Positions 22,472-29,597 of a stretch of 30,615 bases of DNA are shown piece by piece. The notes beneath the pieces were generated by a model. That model did no database searches, was not told the DNA's origin, and was given only the letters and a program-made list of their open reading frames with translations. Origin of the DNA: a virus. Position 1 is the stretch's first letter, and each line of letters starts with the position of its first letter. Position numbers and translations under genes: made by a program. The DNA lies in the IMG/VR virus record IMGVR_UViG_3300042317_001492, positions 1 to 30,615 of that record, one strand, 5' to 3'.

Positions 22472-24148
22472 ATGCTAGTCAAGAAAACTATTGCGGACAT
22501 AAAACTTAACCTTAATGCCACTCAGCGAGCCTATATTGATCGCTGGATGGACGAGCTTAAAGCTGTCTGGAATTTTGGGCTAGAGCTACTGATGGAATAT
22601 CAGCTTAATAAGTATTACGACGAGCTTGAGAAAATAACAGGAAAACCAGTTAAACGGGTTAAACGTCGTTTAGCTAAAAAACCTCAATTTATTGACTCCC
22701 TAAAAAACGAAAAAGGTAAATCCCTTCCTAATCCCCTTTACACCCCCAAATATTTAACTGGCAAGCAAAAAGTTAAAATACAGATAGCTAGAGAAAAAAG
22801 ACAAAAAGCAGGTCACTCTTATCCTGTTCATATTCCTATTCAACGGCGGTTAAAATCTGATAATTATTTTGGGTTATGTGGCTGTATTACAAAAGAAAAA
22901 TGTCCAGAACTATGCAAGGACATCCCTATGGCTTTTGTCAAAGGGGTTTTAAAAAAGCTTGCTGATTCTTGGAAAGCTTACACCAAACTCGATAAAAAGA
23001 ATTTAGACAGAAAACTTCCTAGATTTAAAAGAAAAGAAGATAAAATTAAATCTCTTTATTCTGAGATCAGTGATTGCGCTGTTAGAAAAGAGAATAAAAT
23101 ATCTATAGGTAGCTGTGGTAAAACATTAGGCGATTTAAAGATTATCAACAATACTTTAGACATTCGGTGGGGTGACAGAAAAGCCTCTACCGTATCAATT
23201 ATCAAATACCCATCGGGATATTATCTAAGTCTATTTGGTGAATTTGAAGTAGATGATCTACCTGATTCCGATAAAGCGATCGGTATTGACGTAGGACTAG
23301 AATATATAATTAGTACCAGCGACGGCCAACAAATTGACCCGCCCAAATACTATAGAAAACAGCAAAAAAGACTAGCAAGACTGCAAAGAAAAACCGCTAG
23401 ACAGTATAAAGCAGGGGAAAATAAAGACGGCAAAAATCTCGCTAAAACTCGTGCTAAAGTTGCTAAAACTCACGAAAAAATAGCAAGACAACGCAAAGGA
23501 TTTAATCATGCCTTAAGTACCGATATTGCTAGAAATCATGGCGCTGTAGCTGTAGAAGACCTCAACTTAAAGAATTTAATGCGACGACCTAAACCGAAAA
23601 AAAGAGAAGACGGTAAAGGCTACGAACGCAATAACGCAAAAGCCAAAGGGGGATTAAATAAATCCTTTACTGATGCTAGTTTAGGACAATTAACTGGTTT
23701 TCTTGAAACGAAAATGAAAGCTCCCAACCGAGAGTTTATCAAAGTTCAACCAGCTTACACCAGCCAAGATTGTCCTCGCTGTGGCAATCGTGTTAAAAAA
23801 AGTTTATCAACCCGCACCCATAAATGTTTAGAGTGTGGATGTACTTTACCCAGAGATGTGGCCGCCGCAATCAACATCTTAGGGAAAGCAGACTTCGTAA
23901 GAAGCTACCCGGCTTGTACCGGGGAAGTTAAGCCTCTGAAGGATTTCGATAAGGAATCAGCGCAGGAGGAATTACTTGACAAGTCCAGCCGATTGTTACT
24001 CGGCGAAGAAACCCTCAAAACCTTACTGGTTTTGACCTCTGAGCCAGTGACACCCAAGAAAAAAACAAGGAAAAGGTCGATCCACTCGCAACCCGCGCAA
24101 ACAGTCAACGCAGGCTATACGCAGCTTACACTCTGGGAGACTGGGTAA
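22472..24148 (+). CDS. TnpB/Cas12-family RNA-guided nuclease (type V-U-like effector)
   Basis: A 558-residue protein of the TnpB/Cas12 superfamily. The N-terminal 260 residues form a helical and beta region as in TnpB, with a basic insert (KRVKRRLAKK) and a Cys cluster (C136-C148) that lengthen it beyond the usual 370-430. RuvC-I is GIDVG (D273), RuvC-II VAVEDLNLKNL (E362), the zinc ribbon C434, C437, C452, C455, and RuvC-III LPRDVAAAINIL (D462), so the catalytic triad is intact. Residues 471-558 are an unusual tail whose DNA holds an anti-repeat and hairpins. The stop codon lies inside the first CRISPR-like repeat. No TnpA transposase, cas1 or cas2 is near. Its length and cyanobacterial setting recall type V-U2 (C2c8), an assignment made from memory. 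DNA or RNA target cleavage is inferred. Confidence 0.85.
   Translation: MLVKKTIADIKLNLNATQRAYIDRWMDELKAVWNFGLELLMEYQLNKYYDELEKITGKPVKRVKRRLAKKPQFIDSLKNEKGKSLPNPLYTPKYLTGKQKVKIQIAREKRQKAGHSYPVHIPIQRRLKSDNYFGLCGCITKEKCPELCKDIPMAFVKGVLKKLADSWKAYTKLDKKNLDRKLPRFKRKEDKIKSLYSEISDCAVRKENKISIGSCGKTLGDLKIINNTLDIRWGDRKASTVSIIKYPSGYYLSLFGEFEVDDLPDSDKAIGIDVGLEYIISTSDGQQIDPPKYYRKQQKRLARLQRKTARQYKAGENKDGKNLAKTRAKVAKTHEKIARQRKGFNHALSTDIARNHGAVAVEDLNLKNLMRRPKPKKREDGKGYERNNAKAKGGLNKSFTDASLGQLTGFLETKMKAPNREFIKVQPAYTSQDCPRCGNRVKKSLSTRTHKCLECGCTLPRDVAAAINILGKADFVRSYPACTGEVKPLKDFDKESAQEELLDKSSRLLLGEETLKTLLVLTSEPVTPKKKTRKRSIHSQPAQTVNAGYTQLTLWETG
23905..24144 (+). ncRNA. Candidate tracrRNA/omega-RNA-like scaffold inside the nuclease 3' end
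   Basis: This stretch combines coding with strong RNA structure. It contains a hairpin CCCGG/CCGGG (23908-23923), the anti-repeat (23972-23999), and an 8-bp hairpin TCAAAACC/GGTTTTGA (24015-24035), and runs into repeat 1. In TnpB systems the guide RNA scaffold overlaps the end of tnpB; the same place is used here. Exact ends are unknown; RNA sequencing would set them. Confidence 0.55.
23972..23999 (+). other. Anti-repeat complementary to the CRISPR repeat
   Basis: The 28 bases (from TTACTTGACAAG to GCCGATTGTTAC) are the reverse complement of repeat positions 1-28 except two sites: one gives a G-U pair and one a C-U mismatch. Pairing is with the transcript of the array read in the same direction as the gene, so both RNAs come from one strand. 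Such a match cannot be expected by chance. Confidence 0.85.
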
Positions 24149-24480
24149 CAATCGGCTTGACTTGTTAAGTAAATTGCAAGAGGGATAATCCCCTTTTACC
24201 GGTAATCCCCTAGAATTACCGGTAAACAGCCAAAATAAGGTAACAATCGGCTTGACTTGTTAAGTAGATTGCAAGTTTATCGCCTATTGCTTGCCAGATA
24301 TGATCCGGCAGTAACAATCGGCTTGACTTGTTAAGTAGATTGCAAGAGAGGATTAATTATCAGTTAGTAACAATCGGCTTGACTTGTTAAGTAAATTGCA
24401 AGTATAGGCGGATTAGCGATCGCTCTTAGCCACTGGCAATTAATGTAACAATCGGCTTGACTTGTTAAGTAGATTGCAAG
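24145..24480 (+). CRISPR. Five-repeat CRISPR-like array with unequal spacers
   Basis: Five 36-nt repeats stand at 24145-24180, 24240-24275, 24311-24346, 24367-24402 and 24445-24480. Each begins GTAACAATCGGCTTGACTTG and ends ATTGCAAG; the only variation is position 28 (A in repeats 1 and 4, G in 2, 3 and 5). Spacers are 59, 35, 20 and 42 nt, all different. The repeat can fold with CAATC (5-9) against GATTG (28-32) and ACTT/AAGT inside. The first repeat overlaps the nuclease stop, leaving no leader, so the array is probably co-transcribed. Spacer 1 contains TTACCGGTAA twice, 20 bp apart, and spacer 4 a HIP1 octamer. Confidence 0.85.
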
Positions 24481-24499
24481 AAGCCCCTCGCTTTGATCA

Positions 24500-24534
24500 G
24501 AAACAATTAAGCTTAAACTTTATTAAGATTAAAC
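24500..24534 (+). repeat. Solitary CRISPR-repeat-like unit, copy A
   Basis: A 35-nt sequence from GAAACAATTAAGCTTAAAC to AAGATTAAAC, unrelated to the array repeat but about 85% like copy B at 24980-25016. Its form (CAATTAA.CTTAA.C..TATTA..GATT.AAAC) resembles a 37-nt CRISPR repeat I remember from cyanobacteria. It ends 24 nt before the start of the 97-aa gene. Confidence 0.55.
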
Positions 24535-24558
24535 TAAATATTAAACCCGAAAAAAACA

Positions 24559-24852
24559 ATGAATCAAACACAACTAGATAAAAAGATTAGTCAATTTTTA
24601 AGGAAAAAATTAACCAAAGCGGAACTAAAAGAAATGGAAATAAAACCACGTTTTTTAATCTTAATCTTAACAATACGCAATTTTGTCGAGAGGTATCTAC
24701 TTATCATTTTAGATAGTATTTTTGTTGATGTCCCTCGTGGATGGGATAACTTTTTTGAAAGTTTTCGTTTTTGGCAAGAGCTAATACTTAAAAGAAATAA
24801 ATCTCTGCTAGTAATTTATTTCTGGGAAACTATTAATAATTATAAAGAATAA
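24559..24852 (+). CDS. Small membrane protein, paralog of 26131 protein
   Basis: A 97-residue protein with a charged N-terminal helix (DKKISQFLRKKLTKAELKEM), a hydrophobic stretch at about 32-55 (FLILILTIRNFVERYLLIIL), and a C-terminal part with DVPRGWDNFFESFRFWQELI. The last motif recurs as DVPFGWYNFFENFRLWRKLI in the protein at 26131-26445, so these are paralogs. A membrane location is likely. The gene lies directly downstream of the CRISPR-like array and a solitary repeat. Function unknown. Confidence 0.6.
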   Translation: MNQTQLDKKISQFLRKKLTKAELKEMEIKPRFLILILTIRNFVERYLLIILDSIFVDVPRGWDNFFESFRFWQELILKRNKSLLVIYFWETINNYKE

Positions 24853-24855
24853 ATA

Positions 24856-24930
24856 ATGAATCACGAAATTTATCTTATTGGAATACCAACTTTATTGCTA
24901 GGATTTCTCTTGGGAACATGGTTAGCCTAA
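24856..24930 (+). CDS. 24-residue hydrophobic peptide, truncated paralog
   Basis: A 24-codon frame (MNHEIYLIGIPTLLLGFLLG start) that begins 3 nt after the previous stop. It is similar to the N-terminal membrane segment of the protein at 25549 (STLLLGFLTG). It may be a functional membrane peptide, or the remains of a duplicated gene; no continuation in another frame is seen. Confidence 0.4.
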   Translation: MNHEIYLIGIPTLLLGFLLGTWLA

Positions 24931-24979
24931 CTAAGGATTGAAGCTTGATCGAAACAAAAGGCTATCTCCCAGCCCGACT

Positions 24980-25016
24980 GAAACAATTAAGCTTAAGCCT
25001 TATTAGAGATTGAAAC
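24980..25016 (+). repeat. Solitary CRISPR-repeat-like unit, copy B
   Basis: A 37-nt sequence from GAAACAATTAAGCTTAAGCC to GAGATTGAAAC, the better-preserved copy. The closing GATTGAAAC is typical of several cyanobacterial CRISPR repeats. It stands alone, with no second copy at spacer distance, 53 nt before the gene at 25070. Confidence 0.6.
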
Positions 25017-25069
25017 GATTACAAGGCAAGGCAAACTAAGGCAAGAAAACAAAACAAAACTCCAAAACC

Positions 25070-25525
25070 ATGCTACAAATTATCTCAGGATATAAATTAG
25101 AGGGATTATCGATTGCATCTATCGGGATGTGTCAATCTCTAGAAGCAATCGATGCTCTAGTATCTGACTTCGTAAGTAGAAGCGACTACCCAGTAATCTC
25201 TAATGTTTTGGATTTTTTCAGTTACTGGCAATTAGAGGAAACAAAACTATGCCAACTTCTAAAACACTGGCGACTTAGCAATACATTAATTAAATTAGTA
25301 TTTTGGGTAATTAAAAAAAACCTGCCTAGTGGACTATTTCTTTTTTACCAATTACTAAAAGGATGCAGCAAAAAAGCTAGAATACACACAACTTCAATAG
25401 AACTTGTTGATTTTCTGCTAGAATACTGGCCAAGCAATCAGATTACTGTGATTAAAAAATCAAAAGTATTTAATAAAGACTTTGCCCAAAAAATTAGGAA
25501 TCGAGGGCTAGATATATTAAGATAA
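25070..25525 (+). CDS. Hypothetical helical protein
   Basis: A 151-residue, mostly helical protein with regular leucine and isoleucine spacing, a moderately hydrophobic stretch at about 73-96 (IKLVFWVIKKNLPSGLFLFY), and a basic C-terminus (FAQKIRNRGLDILR). The ATG follows an A-rich leader with no clear ribosome binding site. It could attach to the membrane or form a helical repeat. No family recognised. Confidence 0.55.
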   Translation: MLQIISGYKLEGLSIASIGMCQSLEAIDALVSDFVSRSDYPVISNVLDFFSYWQLEETKLCQLLKHWRLSNTLIKLVFWVIKKNLPSGLFLFYQLLKGCSKKARIHTTSIELVDFLLEYWPSNQITVIKKSKVFNKDFAQKIRNRGLDILR

Positions 25526-25548
25526 ACTTACACCTAAAAGAAGGCACT

Positions 25549-25878
25549 ATGATCAATGAAACTTATCAAATTTTAATTTTTGCTTTCGGAGTATCAACTT
25601 TATTACTTGGTTTCTTGACAGGAGTAACAATAAACTATTTCTCGTGGGCTGACACTCGAAACAAAAAACTTGATACGGACTTCAAATATCGGTACAAAAA
25701 ACCGATTAGTGCTAAAGAATTTGCCATAGAGAATTACATCTCTTTAAAACAATCCAAGCAATTCCTTGACAATAAACTCTTAGAATTTGGAGGGATAGTA
25801 GTTCCTCAAAATACTGATAGTGAGTATCATTTTGATATATCGGGATTTTTGAATGGAGATGACGAAATTAAATTATAA
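25549..25878 (+). CDS. Membrane-anchored small protein with winged-helix-like tail
   Basis: A 109-residue protein: one membrane span at about 8-30 (LIFAFGVSTLLLGFLTGVTI), a basic linker, then a helical-to-beta domain (AKEFAIENYISLKQSKQFLD, then GGIVVPQNTDSEYHF) that looks like a compact winged helix. The N-terminal segment resembles the 24-aa peptide at 24856. It starts 24 nt after the 151-aa gene and probably belongs to the same transcript. Function unknown. Confidence 0.55.
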   Translation: MINETYQILIFAFGVSTLLLGFLTGVTINYFSWADTRNKKLDTDFKYRYKKPISAKEFAIENYISLKQSKQFLDNKLLEFGGIVVPQNTDSEYHFDISGFLNGDDEIKL

Positions 25879-25882
25879 AACA

Positions 25883-26074
25883 ATGGAAAAATACACTTTA
25901 ACTAAAATAGAACAAGATGGAAGTGCTAAAACTTTCATTTATAAACCAACTAACACAAAACCCACTAAAAAAGAACTTAAGGATAAATTAGTAGAAATCT
26001 TAATGAAAATCAAAACACTGACGGCAGAAAAGATAAATCTAATTTATTTTTTTATCAAAGTTATAGACAAATAA
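25883..26074 (+). CDS. Hypothetical 63-aa lysine-rich protein
   Basis: The frame is open from ATG 25853, but the ATG at 25883, four bases after the previous stop, gives a compact protein beginning MEKYTLTKIEQDGSAKTFIY. A strand pair is followed by a lysine-rich helix (KKELKDKLVEILMKIKTL). No known family. Either start is possible; the choice here avoids a 26-nt overlap. Confidence 0.5.
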   Translation: MEKYTLTKIEQDGSAKTFIYKPTNTKPTKKELKDKLVEILMKIKTLTAEKINLIYFFIKVIDK

Positions 26075-26130
26075 CTTTAATTGTGGTAAAGTAATGTAGT
26101 AATAACTTTAAAATCTATTGAAGTCCAAAA

Positions 26131-26445
26131 ATGAAAATAAAACCGATAACCTTAATCTTGAATTTGCTTTTAATTTCTGTGTGGGGATTTATGTTAATCA
26201 CCAAAGGGTTGTTTTACACTTTGTCTTTTGGTTTTTATGTTTATGTTTGTAACAAACTTTATAAACCTATCGACAGCTATTTACCTATTATTTGGACTAC
26301 CCTTAGAGAAGATGTTCCTTTTGGATGGTATAATTTTTTTGAGAATTTTCGTCTTTGGCGAAAATTAATAGCTGAAAAAAATATAAAATTGATAAATTTT
26401 TGGAAAGATTCCTTTTGGTGTAATCTTAATTTTTACAGAGAATAA
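26131..26445 (+). CDS. Small membrane protein, paralog of 24559 protein
   Basis: A 104-residue protein with two hydrophobic helices at about 5-25 and 27-42 (LILNLLLISVWGFMLI and FYTLSFGFYVYVC), then the shared C-terminal motif DVPFGWYNFFENFRLWRKLI. Relative to the 97-aa paralog it has gained a fuller membrane domain. A weak promoter-like AT-rich stretch is seen in the 56-nt gap upstream. Role unknown; membrane proteins beside phage-encoded nucleases can be defence or counter-defence factors, but this is only a guess. Confidence 0.55.
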   Translation: MKIKPITLILNLLLISVWGFMLITKGLFYTLSFGFYVYVCNKLYKPIDSYLPIIWTTLREDVPFGWYNFFENFRLWRKLIAEKNIKLINFWKDSFWCNLNFYRE

Positions 26446-26507
26446 ATCTAATATAGTTAATCTGCAACAAATTATTAAACTTTCCTAATATCTTGATAGC
26501 AATCAAT

Positions 26508-27050
26508 ATGCCCTTTATGTTTCCATTTAATTCTTGTCATTCTTACTCTATTCAAGATAGTGAGTCAGTAAAACCTGTTGAAAACTATCCTCAACAGCAT
26601 CAAGGACTTTTCAGTGATATTAATAAAAACCGTCAAACTCAAAAAGGATTAGAAGGTTATTTAGAAAGGTTTCTAAATATTTGGAATCGAGAATTAGAGC
26701 CTGATGGTGAATTTAGTTGGCAGATTATTCGTTTTCAGTTTAAAGAAACAAAAAGTTTTATGTTAGCTGTTGTTTTCTCCACACAAGAGTATGGAGAAAA
26801 CCCTCAACCCGTTTCTGAATTAGAACAAAAGCAAAAATTAGAAGCTATTAATCAACTAATAAAACAGAAAAATGGTTTAGTTTGTTTAGTTTCTAATACA
26901 GAAATTATCATTATCAAGCGCAATGAACAAAGACTCTGGACTTGTAACATGGCGCGTAAAGACGCAGGAGAAGCAATGCTTCAACTTCTTAATTTGCAAG
27001 AATCTCAAAAGAATCAAGAATCAAAAACCAATATGATTGACAAGCATTAA
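26508..27050 (+). CDS. Hypothetical protein of about 180 residues
   Basis: The ATG at 26508 (MPFMFPFNSCHSYS) is preferred to an upstream TTG at 26493. The protein has a disordered N-terminus rich in Gln and Asn, a central alpha/beta domain (LEGYLERFLNIWNRELEPDG, then strands FMLAVVFST and GLVCLVSNTEIIIIKR), and a charged tail. It looks soluble. I do not recognise a family. It is the last gene before the tRNA. Confidence 0.55.
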   Translation: MPFMFPFNSCHSYSIQDSESVKPVENYPQQHQGLFSDINKNRQTQKGLEGYLERFLNIWNRELEPDGEFSWQIIRFQFKETKSFMLAVVFSTQEYGENPQPVSELEQKQKLEAINQLIKQKNGLVCLVSNTEIIIIKRNEQRLWTCNMARKDAGEAMLQLLNLQESQKNQESKTNMIDKH

Positions 27051-27077
27051 GAATTATAGTAAGATAAATTTAAACAA

Positions 27078-27159
27078 GGATTGGTGGCCGAGTAGTCGAA
27101 GGCGACAGACTGTAAATCTGTAGAGTGATTCCACGCTAGTGCAAATCTAGCCCAATCCA
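27078..27159 (+). tRNA. tRNA-Tyr (GUA)
   Basis: An 82-nt class II tRNA: acceptor GGATTGG/CCAATCC, a D-arm beginning GGCCGAG, anticodon stem ACAGA/TCTGT with loop CTGTAAA (anticodon GUA), a long variable arm, T-stem GCTAG/CTAGC with loop TGCAAAT, and discriminator A27159. No CCA is encoded, as is common in cyanobacteria. The T-loop starts TG rather than TT, a small departure. It probably supplements tyrosine decoding. Confidence 0.9.
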
Positions 27160-27194
27160 CTTAGAATAGAGAAAATACTATCTTTTAAAAAGCC

Positions 27195-29495
27195 GTGGCT
27201 AATTTTCTCATTCCCGTAGCGATAGGGATCGGAGCTAACCTATTATTATCTCTATTTGCTCCTAAACCCCCTACCCAACAAAAAGGAAAAATTGAGGATA
27301 CTGGTGTTCCCGATGCTGAATACGGCAGAAGCCTATCCTATCCTTTTGGAAGGGTGAGGAAAGAAGGGCTAACTATGATGTGGGGGATTCCTCTTAAGGA
27401 AGTCGTCACGTCCGAAAGACAAGGCGGAAAAGGTGGTGGTGGTGGGCAAACTACCGAAGTTTACACTTATTTTTTGACAGCCGCTTATCCAATTGCTAGA
27501 AAAATTGGCTCTGTTAGGCGAGTTTGGATGAATAGCGTCCTTGTTTACAACTCTGAAACCAATGACGAAAAAAGCCTAAAATTTATTGAACACACAACTA
27601 TTTATACTGGCAATCAAACTACACCATCTTCTGTTATTCAATCAAAAGAATCCAACCCAGTACCTGCTTTTACTGGAATGTCTTTTTTACTTTTTAATAA
27701 TTATCCGATTGCTAATTACGACGGCACTGGATTTCCTACTATTGATGTTGAAGTGATTGGAGAAAGTGGAAACAATCCAAAAATAAAAGATATTTTGAAA
27801 ACTATTTGTAAATTAGCTGGTAGAACAGACGATCAAATTGACGTAACTGATATTCCTAATGATTACCAAATTCAAGGATTTGATTTATTGTTTGATGGGA
27901 CATCTTTTGCTGATCAGTTAGAAGAACTTATGAGAGCTTTTTTTATTGTGACAGGGGAGCCAAAAGATAAAATCATTTTTAAAAGACAAGAACAATCATC
28001 TGATCCTATTTTTATCCCTAAAAGCTCTTTTGGGTCTAAAAAATTTGGAGAAAATCCTATTGACTTTAATGAAAAAAAACTGACTCATTTTAGAGAAACC
28101 CCTAGTGCTGTTACGGTATCCGGACTAAATGTTTTAAAAAATTATGAAACTATTACCGCAGTAGCTAAAGACCCATCAGATACTCACACAAACGAGTTTA
28201 GTTTTCAAACTAAACTAATAGATATAGATATGTTTTTCATGAATATCGCCTCAAAAATTCTTTTTTTAGGGAAAACGCAATCAAAAACTTTTTCAAAAAT
28301 GTTTTTATTACCAGCATGGGAAAATTTAAAGGTTGGGGATATAATTTTTACTGATAATAATAACAATTATCATCAAGAATTGATGCAAATTACAAAGAAA
28401 GTAAGAGGAGTAAATTATTTAATTGAAATTGAAGCTACTCGATTTCAAGGAGTAGGATATTTACCAGATATTCCTGTAGATAACGAATTTCCACCAGACA
28501 ATAACATTCCTCGTCCCTATAACGAATTTCCACCAGACAATAACATTCCTCGTCCCTACGGACGCGCTAACGCTATTCCTATTGAATGCCCAATAGTTAG
28601 TAGCCGAGATGCAGACATGGGAATTTATGTGGCGATTGAAGGTAACTCTAGTTTTAACAGAGGAGCATTATTTTATTCTGATGACAACGGATTAAGCTAT
28701 GATTTTGCTGTTGGCAACATTGCCAACAGCGTAACTGGTACTGTATTAAGCTTCTCCCCAAATTTTAACAACGCTTCTCCTAGTTTTATTGACGATTCAA
28801 ATTGGATACGAGTAAGCATGAATTCAGGGCAATTAGAGCCAGTTACTCTTGAAACATTTCTATCAGGCAAACAATTAGGCTGGTTTTCTACTGGAGAAAT
28901 TATAGCTTTTAAAAATGCTGCTATTGTGTCCAATAATCCCCTAACCTTTGATATTTCATATACAATTCGTGGAGTCAAAGGAACTGAACCGGCTATCTCT
29001 AGGCATATAATAGGAGAAAAATTCGTGTTACTAACTAATTATTTAGTTCGATACCCCTTAAATCTTTCTGATATTAATCGAGAATATTTATTAAAAGTAG
29101 TTCCTAATGGATTACTTGAAACTGATATAGAGGAGGAAGTCTCTCACACAATCACCTTAGAAGGATTGAAGCCCTTCCCTTGCGCTGTAAGAGGGGAAAA
29201 AGATAACAACGATTTAATTATTACTTGGTATCGACGGACGCGGTTAGATGGTCGTTGGATCGACTATATTGATATTGCTTACGCAGCAGGAGAGTTGGAC
29301 AGCTATGTAGTTAGAATTTACGATGGAAACACAATAAAACGAGAATGGTCAGTATTGTCAGCCCGAAGCGTCGTTTACACAGAGGCACAACAAATAGCCG
29401 ATTGGGGGTCAGTCCAATCGGCTTACACAGTACGAGTTTTTCAAAATTCAAGCTATCCAGTGCCTTTTAAAGAATCACTGGCAACGATTATCTAA
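27195..29495 (+). CDS. Tail hub / host-specificity protein (GTA gp15-like)
   Basis: A 766-residue protein from GTG 27195. The N-terminus has a hydrophobic glycine-rich segment (FLIPVAIGIGANLLLSLF) and then EYGRSLSYPFGRVRKEGLTM and MMWG, as in phage tail hub proteins of the GTA/lambda J type. Residues about 75-430 resemble the central hub barrel (phage-tail_3-like). The C-terminal part contains fibronectin-like beta domains. A proline-rich linker at about 430-455 has two tandem copies of NEFPPDNNIPRPY. Such proteins close the tail tip and carry the receptor contact. It is on the opposite strand and 23 kb from the rest of the tail genes, which is unusual. Confidence in the function is good, in the exact family moderate. 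Confidence 0.75.
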   Translation: MANFLIPVAIGIGANLLLSLFAPKPPTQQKGKIEDTGVPDAEYGRSLSYPFGRVRKEGLTMMWGIPLKEVVTSERQGGKGGGGGQTTEVYTYFLTAAYPIARKIGSVRRVWMNSVLVYNSETNDEKSLKFIEHTTIYTGNQTTPSSVIQSKESNPVPAFTGMSFLLFNNYPIANYDGTGFPTIDVEVIGESGNNPKIKDILKTICKLAGRTDDQIDVTDIPNDYQIQGFDLLFDGTSFADQLEELMRAFFIVTGEPKDKIIFKRQEQSSDPIFIPKSSFGSKKFGENPIDFNEKKLTHFRETPSAVTVSGLNVLKNYETITAVAKDPSDTHTNEFSFQTKLIDIDMFFMNIASKILFLGKTQSKTFSKMFLLPAWENLKVGDIIFTDNNNNYHQELMQITKKVRGVNYLIEIEATRFQGVGYLPDIPVDNEFPPDNNIPRPYNEFPPDNNIPRPYGRANAIPIECPIVSSRDADMGIYVAIEGNSSFNRGALFYSDDNGLSYDFAVGNIANSVTGTVLSFSPNFNNASPSFIDDSNWIRVSMNSGQLEPVTLETFLSGKQLGWFSTGEIIAFKNAAIVSNNPLTFDISYTIRGVKGTEPAISRHIIGEKFVLLTNYLVRYPLNLSDINREYLLKVVPNGLLETDIEEEVSHTITLEGLKPFPCAVRGEKDNNDLIITWYRRTRLDGRWIDYIDIAYAAGELDSYVVRIYDGNTIKREWSVLSARSVVYTEAQQIADWGSVQSAYTVRVFQNSSYPVPFKESLATII
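28482..28559 (+). repeat. 39-bp in-frame tandem duplication in the hub gene
   Basis: Copies at 28482-28520 and 28521-28559 differ only in the last base. The 13-residue unit lies in a proline-rich linker, so copy number change would alter only linker length. Confidence 0.95.
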
Positions 29496-29573
29496 GCAGA
29501 TAGCAGTATTTAATTTAAATATGCTAAGTATATCTAGTGTCTTCTTCTAATTTGATTGTAAATAACCTTATTG

Positions 29574-29596
29574 ACAACCAAAATCCTTTTGGTTGT
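29574..29596. terminator. Perfect inverted repeat after the hub gene
   Basis: Arms ACAACCAAAA and TTTTGGTTGT (10 bp) with a 3-nt loop lie 78 nt past the hub stop. The run of T is in the stem, so termination strength is uncertain; it lies between convergent genes. Confidence 0.5.
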
Positions 29597-29597
29597 A

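Noticed and set aside
22472-24148. Ordinary IS605/IS607 insertion sequence
   Set aside because: No tnpA is present, the protein is longer than usual, and the regular 36-nt repeats with a matching anti-repeat do not belong to such elements. A domesticated origin from one is still likely.
24403-24444. Self-targeting by spacer 4 of the gene at 25070
   Set aside because: Only 11 bases (ACTGGCAATTA) agree near 25222; too short to call a protospacer.
24145-24480. Replication iterons instead of a CRISPR-like array
   Set aside because: The 36-nt length, the variable unique gaps and the anti-repeat in the adjacent nuclease gene fit guide RNA repeats better, though iterons cannot be excluded from sequence alone.
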